A stretch of DNA of 64,000 nt. Origin: Lysinibacillus sp. B2A1. GTDB taxonomy: Bacteria > Bacillota > Bacilli > Bacillales_A > Planococcaceae. Shown in pieces: positions 34,063 through 44,438 of the stretch. The position numbers and the translations under genes are program-made. The DNA is taken from positions 5,444,001 through 5,508,000 of the forward strand of contig CP027224.1 in the NCBI GenBank assembly GCA_002973635.1. The letters run 5' to 3'. Under the pieces are notes generated by a model. That model worked only from the letters and a program-made list of their open reading frames with translations, was not told the DNA's origin and did no database searches. Each line of letters opens with the position of its first letter. The stretch's first letter is position 1.

Positions 34063-35371
34063 TTATGACACCTCCTAATAATTCAGGCGTCAGTTTTGTC
34101 GCTACACCGTTATGAACTACAAACCAGCATGGCTCTAATGTCATTATGCTACTTGAATCTTGCTTTAAATAATACCCCACCACGATATCATCTATATCTG
34201 ATAACACAATAGTATTATGTTGCTGAATCTTTTCCACGATCTCCAAGCCTGAAGGCAACTCTTTTATCTCCTTCTCGGTTGGAATGTCGAAAACTAAGGA
34301 ATAATAAGGGCGCTTGTAGCGGAATATAAGATTATCCCCCCACACAGTTGTAATCTTGCTTATAACTTGATCACTATAAACCGGTAACCCCTGTAAATAT
34401 TGCTGATACTCTAACTGATTTTTGCTAGTATTTTTTGATACATAGCGATAATCAGCTGTAAATCCTCCGTGCTCGTTGATAAATTCAAAGCTATCCTTCA
34501 AGAGCTTAGATGGCTCTATGATGGCACTACTTTCTGCAGCTGGATATACGTAGGTTAAAGATTTTAAGTTTGAGTCAACAGTCATTCGTGAATTGCCATC
34601 CTGATATTTTTCAGTCATTGCACTTTCAATACTACGCTGAACAATATTTGGATTTGGAAATAAGACGTTTTTAAAAGATTCAAGTGGCTCCTCTATAAAC
34701 GTATACATATATTTGGTAGACTCAATTTTATCATTAGGCATATAAAGAGAGGTAAAGCCATCACGCTCAATTTCTTTAAAAGTGCTATATGTTTTCGCTG
34801 GCTCAATAACATCCCTTATAAATGGATTGGTATTTTGCAGGCTTACACGTGAGCGCATTAACGTTTTATTATTACTACTAATGAAAAAGACCTGTAATTC
34901 TTTGCTACCATAATTCGTCCAATCTATAATCATACGATTAAAGGTTGTTTCAGGTATTTCTTTATCAGTAAACTGGAAAATAGAGCTAAAGGCAGAGTAA
35001 GGTATTTCACCAGTAAAAAAGACAGTCATACGGTTATTTGTGCGGATCATCTCATTTACATAATTCGCTGTAAGATTATTATTGATTGGCACTATATCAA
35101 GAACATTCCAGCCCTGAAAAGCTTTCATAATATCCTTCATTGCACCATTGGATGCTGTTCCTGTGAACTCCTCATCAAAGCGATAAATCGCCTTATAGGG
35201 ACGGATGATATCCTCCATCCTTTTCTGAGACCCAATTAGGATTTCTTTGCCCTCAGTTTGTTCAATAATTTTATAATCTGGTGTATATGTCCATATAATA
35301 AAGGTTAAAACGACACTCAACATGACGAGTAGAAATAATACAACTGATTTAACTGGCTCTATATATTTCAT
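34049..35371 (-). CDS. walH: WalH, membrane regulator of WalK
   Basis: A 440-residue protein with one N-terminal span (SVVLFLLVMLSVVLTFIIW) and a large extracytoplasmic YycH domain. It partners WalI and the WalK sensor to tune cell-wall homeostasis. I use ATG 35371: it overlaps the walK stop as ATGA and has GGTGA upstream; the GTG two codons earlier is less likely. Full length. Confidence 0.93.
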   Translation of the reverse strand: MKYIEPVKSVVLFLLVMLSVVLTFIIWTYTPDYKIIEQTEGKEILIGSQKRMEDIIRPYKAIYRFDEEFTGTASNGAMKDIMKAFQGWNVLDIVPINNNLTANYVNEMIRTNNRMTVFFTGEIPYSAFSSIFQFTDKEIPETTFNRMIIDWTNYGSKELQVFFISSNNKTLMRSRVSLQNTNPFIRDVIEPAKTYSTFKEIERDGFTSLYMPNDKIESTKYMYTFIEEPLESFKNVLFPNPNIVQRSIESAMTEKYQDGNSRMTVDSNLKSLTYVYPAAESSAIIEPSKLLKDSFEFINEHGGFTADYRYVSKNTSKNQLEYQQYLQGLPVYSDQVISKITTVWGDNLIFRYKRPYYSLVFDIPTEKEIKELPSGLEIVEKIQQHNTIVLSDIDDIVVGYYLKQDSSSIMTLEPCWFVVHNGVATKLTPELLGGVINGLE

Positions 35372-37233
35372 GCCCACTCACCTGCCTCGTCAAAATCATC
35401 TAAATCATATGGTAATGTAAAGAATATGGTTGTACCGTGACCTTCCTCACTTTCAGCCCAAATTTTACCACCATGTGCTTCAATCATTTCCCTGGCAATA
35501 GCTAGTCCTAGACCTGTCCCGCCCATAGAACGAGCACGTGCACGATCCACACGATAAAAACGATCGAAAATACGTCCTACATTTTCCTTAGGAATGCCCA
35601 TACCATCATCAGAAATCATAACCTTCAACATCTCACCTTGCACAGTAAAACCAAATCGAACATTTCCACCATCTGGAGAATACTTTATTGCATTAGAAAT
35701 GATATTATCGATTACCTGTGTCACCTTATCTGTATCAATTTCCACATAATAAGACGCTTCTGGGAATAAACGTTGGAACGTTACTTTGTCAGACTTTGAC
35801 ATTTCAAAGCGATCAATAATACGATTAAAGAATGAATTGAAAAGAACAATATCCTTATTCAATTCATAATCCGCACTATCCATGCGCGATAACTGCAATA
35901 AGTCATTAACTAAGCGAATCATTCGCTCTGTTTCTGTTTGTGTAACATTCAAAAATGTTGGAGCAATATTTTCATCTTTCCAGGCGCCATCCGCAAGTGC
36001 CTCTAAATAGCTACGCATTGTTGTTAATGGCGTGCGTAATTCATGTGATACATTAGATACAAATTCTCGACGATCCATTTCAATTTTTTCCTGCTCCGTA
36101 ATATCGTGCAGCACAGTAATTAAACCATTGATAAAGCCTGTTTCTTTTTGAATGACCGAGAAATTCGCACGTAAAATATAGGGTGCGTCTGTTGTACTAA
36201 AATTTAAATTCACCGCATCATTCATGTGTATTAAATCCTCAAAGCTATACTCTTGATCAATCCCTAAAACAGACGCAATTGGGCGGCCTAATGTAATATC
36301 CCTAGAAATATGTAATAGCTCTAGGGCGGGATCATTAATAAGGATGATGCGTCCCTTACGATCTGTCGCAATAACACCATCTGTCATATTACTAAGGACC
36401 GAATCAAGTTTTCGTCTCTCTGCATCTGTAGTAGATTGGGCTTCCTGCAAGCGATTCGTCAAATGATTAAAGGTTATAGCAAGCTGCCCTATTTCATCTG
36501 TTCCATAAACACGTACTTTTCGTGAATAATTTCCTTTTGCCATCGCCTGTGCCTGTTTACGCATATCTGCAATCGGCTGTGTAATTGTTCGTGCGACTAA
36601 TATTCCTAAAAAGATAGTAATCACCAAGGACACAGCAGTTCCACCAAGGAAAATACGGTTAATGTCATTTACTTGCCCAAAAACAGATTCAATATTAGCT
36701 TCAATATAAAGAACCCCTATAACTTCATCATCCGTACCTGCACCATTTCGAATGGGTGTCGCTAACACCCAAATTCGGTTTCTCGTTTTATTATCAAGTT
36801 TGATATTTTCAAATAATGTCTCTGCTGACAATGCACGTCGGACAAGATCCGTATTTGAGCGCTGTCCGATCAGATTTTGATTTTCTAACTCAGATGTTGC
36901 ACGTATCCGCTGCCGATTGTCAATAACACGAATCTCTAATATATCTCCATAAGAAACATCCTTCAGCCCTGTAGAAAACTCCATCACAATCGTTTTAAGG
37001 CTTTCTTCAAGTGTTGGCATACTTTCATCGCGTTCCTTTAAAATTTCCTCACGAATGCTGTATTGCATTAAATCAACACGTTGGAAAATGGAATCTCGGA
37101 AATTGGTTTTTAAATTTTCCTCCAATTCACGTGCAAAATATATACCTATTATTTGCAAAGCAAGCAATATTAACAAAATGTAAATAAGAACTAGCTTGAC
37201 ATGAATCGATTTAAAGAAGCTAACTTTTTGCAT
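35368..37233 (-). CDS. walK: WalK, essential cell-wall sensor histidine kinase
   Basis: A 621-residue kinase: two membrane spans (about 12-30 and 185-205) flanking an extracytoplasmic sensor, HAMP (about 206-258), PAS (about 265-370), HisKA with SHELRTPL (about 385) and HATPase_c with NAIKYSPDGG, DDGMGIP and GGTGLGLAI. It phosphorylates WalR to control peptidoglycan hydrolases and is normally essential in Bacillota. It begins five bases after walR and overlaps walH by four. All catalytic boxes are intact. Confidence 0.96.
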   Translation of the reverse strand: MQKVSFFKSIHVKLVLIYILLILLALQIIGIYFARELEENLKTNFRDSIFQRVDLMQYSIREEILKERDESMPTLEESLKTIVMEFSTGLKDVSYGDILEIRVIDNRQRIRATSELENQNLIGQRSNTDLVRRALSAETLFENIKLDNKTRNRIWVLATPIRNGAGTDDEVIGVLYIEANIESVFGQVNDINRIFLGGTAVSLVITIFLGILVARTITQPIADMRKQAQAMAKGNYSRKVRVYGTDEIGQLAITFNHLTNRLQEAQSTTDAERRKLDSVLSNMTDGVIATDRKGRIILINDPALELLHISRDITLGRPIASVLGIDQEYSFEDLIHMNDAVNLNFSTTDAPYILRANFSVIQKETGFINGLITVLHDITEQEKIEMDRREFVSNVSHELRTPLTTMRSYLEALADGAWKDENIAPTFLNVTQTETERMIRLVNDLLQLSRMDSADYELNKDIVLFNSFFNRIIDRFEMSKSDKVTFQRLFPEASYYVEIDTDKVTQVIDNIISNAIKYSPDGGNVRFGFTVQGEMLKVMISDDGMGIPKENVGRIFDRFYRVDRARARSMGGTGLGLAIAREMIEAHGGKIWAESEEGHGTTIFFTLPYDLDDFDEAGEWA

Positions 37234-37238
37234 TCCAT

Positions 37239-37952
37239 TTACTCCTGCTCAGGATTTCGTAAATAATAACCAACACCACGACGTGTTACTATCCAAGCTG
37301 GGTGACTAGGATTGTCCTCTATTTTTTCACGTAAACGACGAATCGTTACATCTACTGTTCGTACATCACCAAAATAATCATAGCCCCATACAGTTTGCAA
37401 TAAATGCTCACGTGTCATGACTTGACCAATATGTTTTCCTAAATAATGTAATAGCTCAAATTCACGATGTGTAAGCTCAATGGCCTCATCTCGTTTTAAT
37501 ACTAAATAAGCATCTGGTTGAATGACAAGTGAGCCAACAACAATCTCATTTGACTCTTCTGCTGCCTCCTCAGCAGCAGGTGCAACCACCTGTAAACGAC
37601 GCATGTTTGCTTTGACACGTGCAATCAGTTCACGCGTACTAAAAGGTTTTGTTACATAATCGTCTGCACCCATTTCTAAGCCCAATACTTTATCAATCTC
37701 AGAGCCCTTTGCTGTTAGCATAATGATCGGAAAATCATATTTTTTTCGAATTTCCCTACAAACCTCCATACCATCACGCTTTGGCAGCATTATATCTAAA
37801 AGCATCAAATCTGGCTGCTCTTCCTCAACCTTTGCTAGTGCTTCATCTCCATCATAAGCACAAATTACCTTATAGCCTTCTTTTATTAAATTAAACTGTA
37901 AAATATCTGCGATTGGTTTTTCATCATCAACAACTAAAATTGTTTTATCCAT
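37239..37952 (-). CDS. walR: WalR, essential OmpR-type response regulator
   Basis: A 237-residue regulator with an N-terminal receiver (phospho-acceptor D53 in [13 protein letters not shown], acidic DDE at 9-11, lysine in DDYVTKPFS) and a C-terminal winged helix ([32 protein letters not shown]). It activates autolysin genes by binding TGTWAH direct repeats. It is the first gene of walRKHIJ. A 17-residue alanine/glutamate-rich linker ([13 protein letters not shown]) joins the domains. Confidence 0.96.
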   Translation of the reverse strand: MDKTILVVDDEKPIADILQFNLIKEGYKVICAYDGDEALAKVEEEQPDLMLLDIMLPKRDGMEVCREIRKKYDFPIIMLTAKGSEIDKVLGLEMGADDYVTKPFSTRELIARVKANMRRLQVVAPAAEEAAEESNEIVVGSLVIQPDAYLVLKRDEAIELTHREFELLHYLGKHIGQVMTREHLLQTVWGYDYFGDVRTVDVTIRRLREKIEDNPSHPAWIVTRRGVGYYLRNPEQE

Positions 37953-38291
37953 ACGTTTTCTCCCTTTCGCTATTTATCTATTCTTAAAACAAGTGTGTAT
38001 TTATAATTATTGTCTCCGAATTTGTAACAATCCTTCGGAAGCTGTAGTTAGTCACTTCTAGCATTTTCACTTTTTATTTTGAGTCGCTCTTTTCAGTAGA
38101 TGTTTAGACATATGCTAGCATCTTTATAATGAAAGAGACTTTTATGGGCTGACACTTGACATTCACCAACAAAAATATCTGAAAGAAGTTAAAATCACTA
38201 CTCTTAACTCTATCATGCTTTTAGCTTCAATGCATTATTCTAAATTCAAAGACAATTATTGGCTATTAAAATAAATGATATTTCGACAAAT

Positions 38292-38305
38292 ATTTCTCGG
38301 GAAAT
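38292..38305. promoter_or_regulatory. noc binding site: Candidate Noc-binding site
   Basis: ATTTCTCGGGAAAT differs at one base from the B. subtilis Noc-binding consensus ATTTCCCGGGAAAT. Noc is encoded in this window (56322-57221). A single site is suggestive only; Noc sites are normally scattered around the chromosome. Confidence 0.5.
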
Positions 38306-38331
38306 AATAGAACAAGAAGTATACAAAAAGA

Positions 38332-38350
38332 CAGTCCATATATTGGACTG
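38332..38350 (-). terminator. Terminator of the M23 peptidase gene
   Basis: CAGTCCA (38332-38338) pairs with TGGACTG (38344-38350) around TATAT. The minus-strand tail is TCTTTTTG, 15 bases past the stop. Confidence 0.8.
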
Positions 38351-38364
38351 CCTGCTATTCAAAT

Positions 38365-39828
38365 TTAACGTCCTACATATGATAAAGGATTGACTAATGA
38401 ACCATCCTTTTCAACTTCAAAATGAAGATGTGTACCTGTGGAATTTCCAGTAGATCCCATAATACCAATCACAGAACCTTTTTCCACTACTTGTCCAACT
38501 TCAACATTGATTGAAGATAAATGTCCATAGAGTGTTGTATATCCATTATTATGATTAATTACGATTCTATTACCATAACTGCCTGAGCTGCTAGCTGCTA
38601 CTACAACTCCATTATCAGAAGCTAAGATATTATAATTACTTGGTCGGGCAATATCAATACCACGATGGACAGTTCCCCATCGTTGACCCATCTGACTTGA
38701 AATATAGCCTCCTACAGTAGGCCAAGTAAATTCACCTGTACCACGAGAAGAAATGACCTTCGTACCAACAACCTCAATCTCATCTACTGGTTGCTGTATA
38801 ATTTGCTCTTCTAACGCCACTTTGGATATACGTGTTCCATTTTCAGAGGTTAATAGATAAGATGTTTCTTTCTTTCCATCAACGCCCTGCTGCTTCACTA
38901 CTTTTTCACCTTTATACATGTTTGGATCTTCTTCAATTATTTTCTTAAAAGGTATTGTATCTATAACTTTCTTCTCTTGTTTGACTTCAAGAGTAACAAA
39001 TGGTTTTGCTACTGTTACGTTCAATGCTTGTCCAATTTGTAGAACAGTATCTACAGTAATACCAGGATTTAATGCTAGTAATTCAGCTGTAGTTAAGTTA
39101 TGCTTTTGAGCAACTGAGCCTAGAACATCGCCTGTTTGAATTTTATAGGTTTCCTGCTCTAAAGAGCCTGTCATCAAATATTGCACAGCCTTTTCAGGAG
39201 TAACAATAGTACTTGGAGAAACATTTTGTGTAACACCTGAAACTCCTTGTTTAAAGGAAACATTTAACAAACGGGTTTCACCAGATTGTAGTGGCGATAC
39301 TTGATTCGTTGATTGCTGATCAGTATGTAAACTATTCATCTCTTGCTGTGAAACATATTGTAATTTTAGTAAACGTATAGTATCTTCATAAGCCTTTGCA
39401 TCTTTTAAGGATACAAGAGGCTTATTATCTACAAATAAGGTAAAAGCTTGAGACTTAGCAACTAAAGATTGCTCTAATTTCGCTAAGATATCCGCATCTT
39501 TAGTTTCATTACTAAACACCTGCTCTGGGATAATTTTAACAGATGTACTAGCATTTATAGACAATTCTTTATACTGTTGACCAACTTCTCTTTCCTTTGA
39601 TGCAATAATTTCTTGGACAGCCTTCTCGTTAGATACTGCTCCAATATATTGATTACCTACATAAATATGAAAAATCTTATTTAAATCTTCTTTATGATTT
39701 TCTTTTGCAAAGCCAGTATTAACGGTTAAGCTTGTCATTAAAATTGCAATAATAGACATTTTTTTGAATGAAGATAGATTGTAAGTCAATCTATTGTTTT
39801 CTTCTTTTTTATACCAAGACGAACTCAT
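38365..39828 (-). CDS. Secreted M23 peptidoglycan endopeptidase with LysM and G5 domains
   Basis: A 487-residue exported protein. There is an N-terminal hydrophobic segment (MSIIAILMTSLTVNTGFA), a repeat-rich region, a LysM wall-binding domain (about 225-270; YKIQTGDVLGSVAQKHNLTT), a G5 domain (about 275-350) and a C-terminal M23 zinc peptidase with HRGIDIA and HLHFEV supplying the metal ligands. It should cut peptide cross-bridges during growth or sporulation. ATG 39828 has GGAAGGGG upstream; the TTG at 39846 adds six residues with no site. Its place beside walRK fits a WalR-regulated hydrolase, but no clear WalR site is seen. Confidence 0.92.
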   Translation of the reverse strand: MSSSWYKKEENNRLTYNLSSFKKMSIIAILMTSLTVNTGFAKENHKEDLNKIFHIYVGNQYIGAVSNEKAVQEIIASKEREVGQQYKELSINASTSVKIIPEQVFSNETKDADILAKLEQSLVAKSQAFTLFVDNKPLVSLKDAKAYEDTIRLLKLQYVSQQEMNSLHTDQQSTNQVSPLQSGETRLLNVSFKQGVSGVTQNVSPSTIVTPEKAVQYLMTGSLEQETYKIQTGDVLGSVAQKHNLTTAELLALNPGITVDTVLQIGQALNVTVAKPFVTLEVKQEKKVIDTIPFKKIIEEDPNMYKGEKVVKQQGVDGKKETSYLLTSENGTRISKVALEEQIIQQPVDEIEVVGTKVISSRGTGEFTWPTVGGYISSQMGQRWGTVHRGIDIARPSNYNILASDNGVVVAASSSGSYGNRIVINHNNGYTTLYGHLSSINVEVGQVVEKGSVIGIMGSTGNSTGTHLHFEVEKDGSLVNPLSYVGR

Positions 39829-40132
39829 CAATAAAGCCCCTTCCAACTTTATGCTACCATAGGATTAATTACCCACAAATAATTTTGCACCACTATACTG
39901 TACCATAAAGAAAAAAGGGATTGAATATTTTCATACTTTTGTAATGTAATTGTATTATTTTTCGACTAATTGTTACATAACTCTTATCTGTTATATGATA
40001 GTAAAATTGTAAATTTATGTTTTATTGGTTGATATTCTTACAATACTATTCATATATTCTTTATGAGAATTAAAACTAATTACTTTTTACTTTTTTAATA
40101 TTCCGATAAAATAGAGAAGAAGGATACACTAC
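39829..40132. other. Divergent promoter region between M23 and YitT genes
   Basis: About 300 AT-rich bases with several TGTAA words; one pair (39940-39956, TGTAAT then TGTATT) is a poor match to the WalR direct repeat. No gene or strong hairpin. Confidence 0.4.
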
Positions 40133-41050
40133 TTGATTGGAGCGATTACATTGAGTGATTCACAGACCTCTGAAATAACACATAGATTGGTCAAGCCACA
40201 GAAAAATAGGGCTCGTAGAATTGTCATAAGGAGCATTATGGTGGCACTAGGTGCAATAATAATGGCAGTAGGGCTAGAGTTATTTTTAGTACCAAACCAC
40301 ATTATGGATGGTGGAATCGTAGGTGTTTCTATCATCACTTCACATTTATTAAAGTTACCTCTTGGTATATTTATCTTCATCTTAAACTTACCCTTTATCT
40401 TTTTAGGCTATAAGCAAATTGGTAAAACCTTTGCACTTTCTACAGGCTTAGGCATTACCGTACTATCATTAACAACGATCTTACTACATAATCTAAAACC
40501 ATTTACCCAGGATACTTTATTAGCGACCGTTTTTGGTGGCATGATTTTAGGAATCGGTGTCGGCATTGTTATAAGGTACGGCGGATCGTTAGATGGAACC
40601 GAAATTTTAGCTATTTTATTTAATCGAAAAACTCCCTTTTCTGTGGGAGAAATTATTATGTTCTTCAATATCCTGATCTTTACAGTAGCAGGCTTTATCT
40701 TCACCTGGGAACAAGCTATGTACTCCATCCTAGCTTATTATATTGCCTATAAAATGATTGATATTGTTATTCAAGGGATGGAGGAATCAAAATCCGTCTA
40801 CATTATTAGTGATGAAATAGATGAAATTGGCCAAACCATAATGGACCGACTAGGTCGAGGTGTAACCTTCCTTCATGGTGAGGGGGCTTATACAGGTAAC
40901 GATAAAAAAGTTATTTTTACTGTTATCACACGATTAGAGGAATCGAAGCTAAAATCTATTGTCGCTGAAATTGATGATAATGCGTTCCTTGCGATTGGTA
41001 ATATAGCAGAGGTTAAAGGTGGACGCTTCAAGAAAAAGGATATTCACTAG
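40133..41050 (+). CDS. YitT-family membrane protein
   Basis: A 305-residue protein with five or six spans (from about 30) and a C-terminal DUF2179 domain (about 215-300; GVTFLHGEGAYTGNDKKVIF, typical of nucleotide-binding ACT-like folds). YitT proteins are common in Bacillota and their transport or signalling role is undefined. TTG 40133 has AAGAAGGA eight bases upstream; TTG 40151, after TTGGAG, is an alternative. Among the origin-proximal core genes it is one of the few on the plus strand. Confidence 0.85.
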   Translation: MIGAITLSDSQTSEITHRLVKPQKNRARRIVIRSIMVALGAIIMAVGLELFLVPNHIMDGGIVGVSIITSHLLKLPLGIFIFILNLPFIFLGYKQIGKTFALSTGLGITVLSLTTILLHNLKPFTQDTLLATVFGGMILGIGVGIVIRYGGSLDGTEILAILFNRKTPFSVGEIIMFFNILIFTVAGFIFTWEQAMYSILAYYIAYKMIDIVIQGMEESKSVYIISDEIDEIGQTIMDRLGRGVTFLHGEGAYTGNDKKVIFTVITRLEESKLKSIVAEIDDNAFLAIGNIAEVKGGRFKKKDIH

Positions 41051-41053
41051 ATA

Positions 41054-41087
41054 TAAAAGGGCGTACCGCATATGGCACGCCCTTTTA
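41054..41087. terminator. Bidirectional terminator between YitT and purA
   Basis: TAAAAGGGCGT (41054-41064) pairs with ACGCCCTTTTA (41077-41087). It serves both convergent genes. Confidence 0.88.
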
Positions 41088-41101
41088 GTATAGTCATCTT
41101 A

Positions 41102-42391
41102 TTATGCTTCCCAAATATCCACTAAAACATTTGTTTGTTCACGTGCAGGACCAACCGAGAATGTTGCAATTTGAATACCTGTTAACTCGCTCACACGCTC
41201 TACATAGCGTCGTGCATTTTCAGGTAACTCTTCTAAAGTTCTGCAGTCTGTAACATCCTCTGACCAGCCTGGTAGCTCTTCATAAATTGGTTCACATTGT
41301 TCAATAATATGAAGATTTGCTGGATATTCTGTAATGGTTTCACCTTGATAATTATACGCTGTACAGATTTTTACAGTGTCTAAGCCTGATAGAACATCGA
41401 TTGAATTAAGTGCAAGATGTGTAATTCCACTTACTCTACGTGAATGACGGACAACTACTGTATCAAACCAGCCTACACGACGTGGACGGCCTGTTGTTGT
41501 ACCATATTCACGACCGACTTCACGGATTTGTTGACCCACTTCGTCGAATAATTCAGTTGGGAATGGACCATCACCAACACGTGATGTATAGGCTTTACAT
41601 ACACCAATAACATTAGAAACTCGTGATGGACCAATACCAGCACCAATTGCTACTCCGCCAGCAACAGGATTTGAAGACGTTACAAACGGATACGTACCTT
41701 GATCGACATCAAGTAAGATACCTTGAGCGCCTTCAAATAACACTTTGCCGCCTTCATCCAAGATATCATTTAAGATTTTTGATGTATCTGCTACATATTT
41801 TGCAATTTCTTGTCCATATGCATAGTACTCTTCAAAAATTTCTTCAAACGTTACACCTTCAACTTCGTAAAACTTCTCGAATAATTTATTCTTAATTGCT
41901 AAATTATGACGTAGTTTTTCTTCAAATATTTCTTTGTCCAGTAAATCAGCCATACGGATACCAATGCGGGCTACTTTATCTTGATAGCAAGGTCCAATAC
42001 CTTTGCAAGTCGTGCCAATTTTATTGTCGCCACGGCTTTCCTCATCAGCAATATCTTGTTTGATATGGTATGGCAAAATAACATGGGCACGATTAGAAAT
42101 ACGTAGGTTGTCTGTATTAATGCCACGCTCCTGCAAACCTCTAAGCTCAGTTACTAATGACTTTGGATTAACAACCAATCCATTACCAATTACTGAAGTC
42201 TTTTCTTTATAGAAAATACCTGATGGAATTAAATGTAGCTTATATGTTTCACCATCAAATTTAATGGTATGTCCTGCATTATCACCACCTGCAAAACGAG
42301 CAATTGCATCGGCCTTTTGCGACAGGAAATCTGTAATTTTACCTTTCCCTTCGTCTCCCCACTGTGTTCCTACAACTACAACTGATGTCAT
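41102..42391 (-). CDS. purA: Adenylosuccinate synthetase
   Basis: A 429-residue enzyme joining IMP and aspartate with GTP, the first committed step to [14 protein letters not shown] is the P-loop, DNAGHT and [16 protein letters not shown] motifs and the substrate-loop arginines are present. ATG 42391 follows GGAGGTG; the longer frame to 42427 lacks a site. It is preceded by a hairpin whose arms resemble an inverted pair of PurBoxes, so PurR control is possible. Monocistronic between terminators. Confidence 0.97.
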   Translation of the reverse strand: MTSVVVVGTQWGDEGKGKITDFLSQKADAIARFAGGDNAGHTIKFDGETYKLHLIPSGIFYKEKTSVIGNGLVVNPKSLVTELRGLQERGINTDNLRISNRAHVILPYHIKQDIADEESRGDNKIGTTCKGIGPCYQDKVARIGIRMADLLDKEIFEEKLRHNLAIKNKLFEKFYEVEGVTFEEIFEEYYAYGQEIAKYVADTSKILNDILDEGGKVLFEGAQGILLDVDQGTYPFVTSSNPVAGGVAIGAGIGPSRVSNVIGVCKAYTSRVGDGPFPTELFDEVGQQIREVGREYGTTTGRPRRVGWFDTVVVRHSRRVSGITHLALNSIDVLSGLDTVKICTAYNYQGETITEYPANLHIIEQCEPIYEELPGWSEDVTDCRTLEELPENARRYVERVSELTGIQIATFSVGPAREQTNVLVDIWEA

Positions 42392-42488
42392 AATCAGCAC
42401 CTCCGTTAGATACGCTTTGTATCTCAATTTTTAAGCCGTTAATTATTGTAACAATGATAGAAACAACTCGTCAACAAAAAATAGTTAA

Positions 42489-42533
42489 AAACACGAACAT
42501 AAAATCAAAAAATCTGATTCAACGTTCGTGTTT
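42489..42533. terminator. Terminator of dnaB, possibly also paired PurBoxes of purA
   Basis: AAACACGAAC (42489-42498) pairs with GTTCGTGTTT (42524-42533), with a T-rich tail on the minus strand. Each arm, ACACGAACAT and its partner, is one base from the PurBox core CCGAAC, in inverted orientation about 100-140 bases upstream of purA. Confidence 0.6.
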
Positions 42534-42616
42534 AATGACAGAATGGTATGAATATTATCTAAAATTTAGATTAAATACTTCAAGGCCCTTCTATAGATAT
42601 ATATTGTTAGATATCA

Positions 42617-43978
42617 TTAATCACGTGGAGGCGGTGGTGGCATTTGTGACCAATCCACGTTAATAAATTTATTGAATTCTTTCTTAAATGCAAGTGTAAC
42701 CGTTCCTGTTGGACCATTACGTTGTTTAGCAATAATAATTTCAATCATATTTTTACTTTCCGATTCTTTATCGTAGTAATCATCACGATATAAGAAGGCA
42801 ACAATATCAGCATCTTGCTCAATACTTCCAGATTCACGCAGGTCACTCATCATTGGCCGTTTATCCTGACGCTGCTCAACACCACGTGATAGCTGCGATA
42901 ACGCAATTACCGGGACCTTTAATTCACGTGCTAATCCTTTTAATGAACGTGAAATTTCAGATACCTCTTGCTGACGGTTCTCTCCCGGTTTACCACTACC
43001 TTGAATAAGCTGTAAATAATCAATTAAAATCATTCCAAGCCCATGCTCCTGTGCTAAGCGTCGACACTTTGCTCGAATTTCATTAATACGTACACCTGGC
43101 GTATCATCAATAAAGATACCAGAATTCGATAAACTCCCCATTGCCATAGTTAGTTTACCCCAATCTTCCGTATTTAAAGCACCTGTACGTAAAACTTGTG
43201 CATCTATATTTCCCTCTGCACAAAGCATACGCATGACTAGTTGCTCTGCACCCATTTCCAGTGAGAAGATTGCAACATTCTCACGCGCTTGAACAGCAAC
43301 ACTTTGCGCAACATTTAAAGCAAAGGCTGTTTTCCCCACAGAAGGACGAGCCGCGACAATAATTAAATCGTTGCGCTGGAAGCCAGCAGTAATATTATCT
43401 AAATCACGGAAGCCTGTCGGAATACCTGTAACATCTCCCTTACGTGATTGAAGTTGTTCAATGTTATCAAAGGTTTCCACCAAAACGTCTTTAACATGCT
43501 TAAAATCACCAGCATTTTTACGATTGGCTACCTCCATCATTTTCTTCTCTGCTTCACCTAGTAATGCTTCTACTTCATCTTCGCGCGTATAGCCATCTTC
43601 TACAATTTTAGTAGCGACGCGAATCAAACGTCTTAAGAGTGCCTTTTCTTCTACAATCTTTGCATAGTGTGCGACATTAGCAGCCGTAGGGACAGCATTG
43701 GCGAGCTCTAGTAAATACGATAGCCCGCCAACATCTTCAATCTCTTTTTTTGCTGATAATTCTTCTGTAACTGTAACAACATCTATCGCTTTTCCTTGGT
43801 CACTTAAGCGCAGCATCGTTTCAAAAATTTTCTTATGTGCATTATGATAAAAATCATCCGCTAATAAAATTTCCGACGCCGTAATTAATGCTTGTGGATC
43901 GAGGAAAATGGCACCGATAACCGATTGCTCCGCTTCCCGGTTATGCGGTGGAACGCGGTCCATCATCGGTTCGCTCAT
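42617..43978 (-). CDS. dnaB: Replicative DNA helicase (DnaB; DnaC in B. subtilis)
   Basis: A 453-residue hexameric helicase: N-terminal DnaB domain (PPHNREAEQSVIGAIFLDP), RecA-like core with Walker A ARPSVGKTAFAL, Walker B LGMILIDYLQLI and SQLSRGVEQR. It unwinds DNA at the fork. The proline-rich tail PPPPPRD is normal for Bacillales. It begins 13 bases after rplI, last in the yybS-gdpP-rplI-dnaB unit. Confidence 0.97.
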   Translation of the reverse strand: MSEPMMDRVPPHNREAEQSVIGAIFLDPQALITASEILLADDFYHNAHKKIFETMLRLSDQGKAIDVVTVTEELSAKKEIEDVGGLSYLLELANAVPTAANVAHYAKIVEEKALLRRLIRVATKIVEDGYTREDEVEALLGEAEKKMMEVANRKNAGDFKHVKDVLVETFDNIEQLQSRKGDVTGIPTGFRDLDNITAGFQRNDLIIVAARPSVGKTAFALNVAQSVAVQARENVAIFSLEMGAEQLVMRMLCAEGNIDAQVLRTGALNTEDWGKLTMAMGSLSNSGIFIDDTPGVRINEIRAKCRRLAQEHGLGMILIDYLQLIQGSGKPGENRQQEVSEISRSLKGLARELKVPVIALSQLSRGVEQRQDKRPMMSDLRESGSIEQDADIVAFLYRDDYYDKESESKNMIEIIIAKQRNGPTGTVTLAFKKEFNKFINVDWSQMPPPPPRD

Positions 43979-43991
43979 GGATTGTCGCCCC

Positions 43992-44438
43992 TTATTCTTC
44001 CGTTACATGTACTTTTAATGTTGCAGATACTTCATGGTGTAGTTTTACAGGTACATTAGTAAAGCCCAGTGCACGAATGCCCTCATTTAAAGTCATTTTA
44101 CGTTTATCAATTTTAATGCCATGTACTTTTTGTAGTGCGTCAGCAATTTGTTTCGTAGAAATAGAACCGAATAAGCGACCACCTTCACCTGATTTTGCTT
44201 TTAGTTCTACTGTTAAAGCTTCTAATTTTTCTTTTAATGCTTTTGCTTCGGCTAATTCTGCCGCTGCATTTTTTGCCTCTAATTTCTTTTGTCCTTCTAA
44301 TTGGCTTAATGCTTGTGTATTGGCTTCAGCTGCATAGCCATTTTTAATTAAGAAATTTTGTGCATAGCCATCAGCTACGTTTTTAATTTCCCCTTTTTTA
44401 CCTTTTCCTTTAACATCCTTTAAAAAAACTACTTTCAT
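43992..44438 (-). CDS. rplI: Ribosomal protein bL9
   Basis: A 148-residue protein with the bL9 start [17 protein letters not shown] and a long central helix linking two rRNA-binding domains. ATGA overlap with the gdpP stop indicates coupling. Standard length and standard neighbours. Confidence 0.97.
   Translation of the reverse strand: MKVVFLKDVKGKGKKGEIKNVADGYAQNFLIKNGYAAEANTQALSQLEGQKKLEAKNAAAELAEAKALKEKLEALTVELKAKSGEGGRLFGSISTKQIADALQKVHGIKIDKRKMTLNEGIRALGFTNVPVKLHHEVSATLKVHVTEE

Larger units (their letters stand above)
37953..38364. other. Intergenic region upstream of walR
   Basis: No gene. It contains the walR promoter region (not resolved with confidence), the Noc-site-like palindrome at 38292 and the terminator of the M23 gene at 38332. 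Confidence 0.5.

Noticed and set aside
39940..39956. WalR-binding direct repeat between the M23 and YitT genes
   Set aside because: The second half-site deviates from TGTWAH and similar words are common in this AT-rich DNA.
42454..42663. 69-codon plus-strand frame over the dnaB end
   Set aside because: Antisense to dnaB and its terminator, without a ribosome site.
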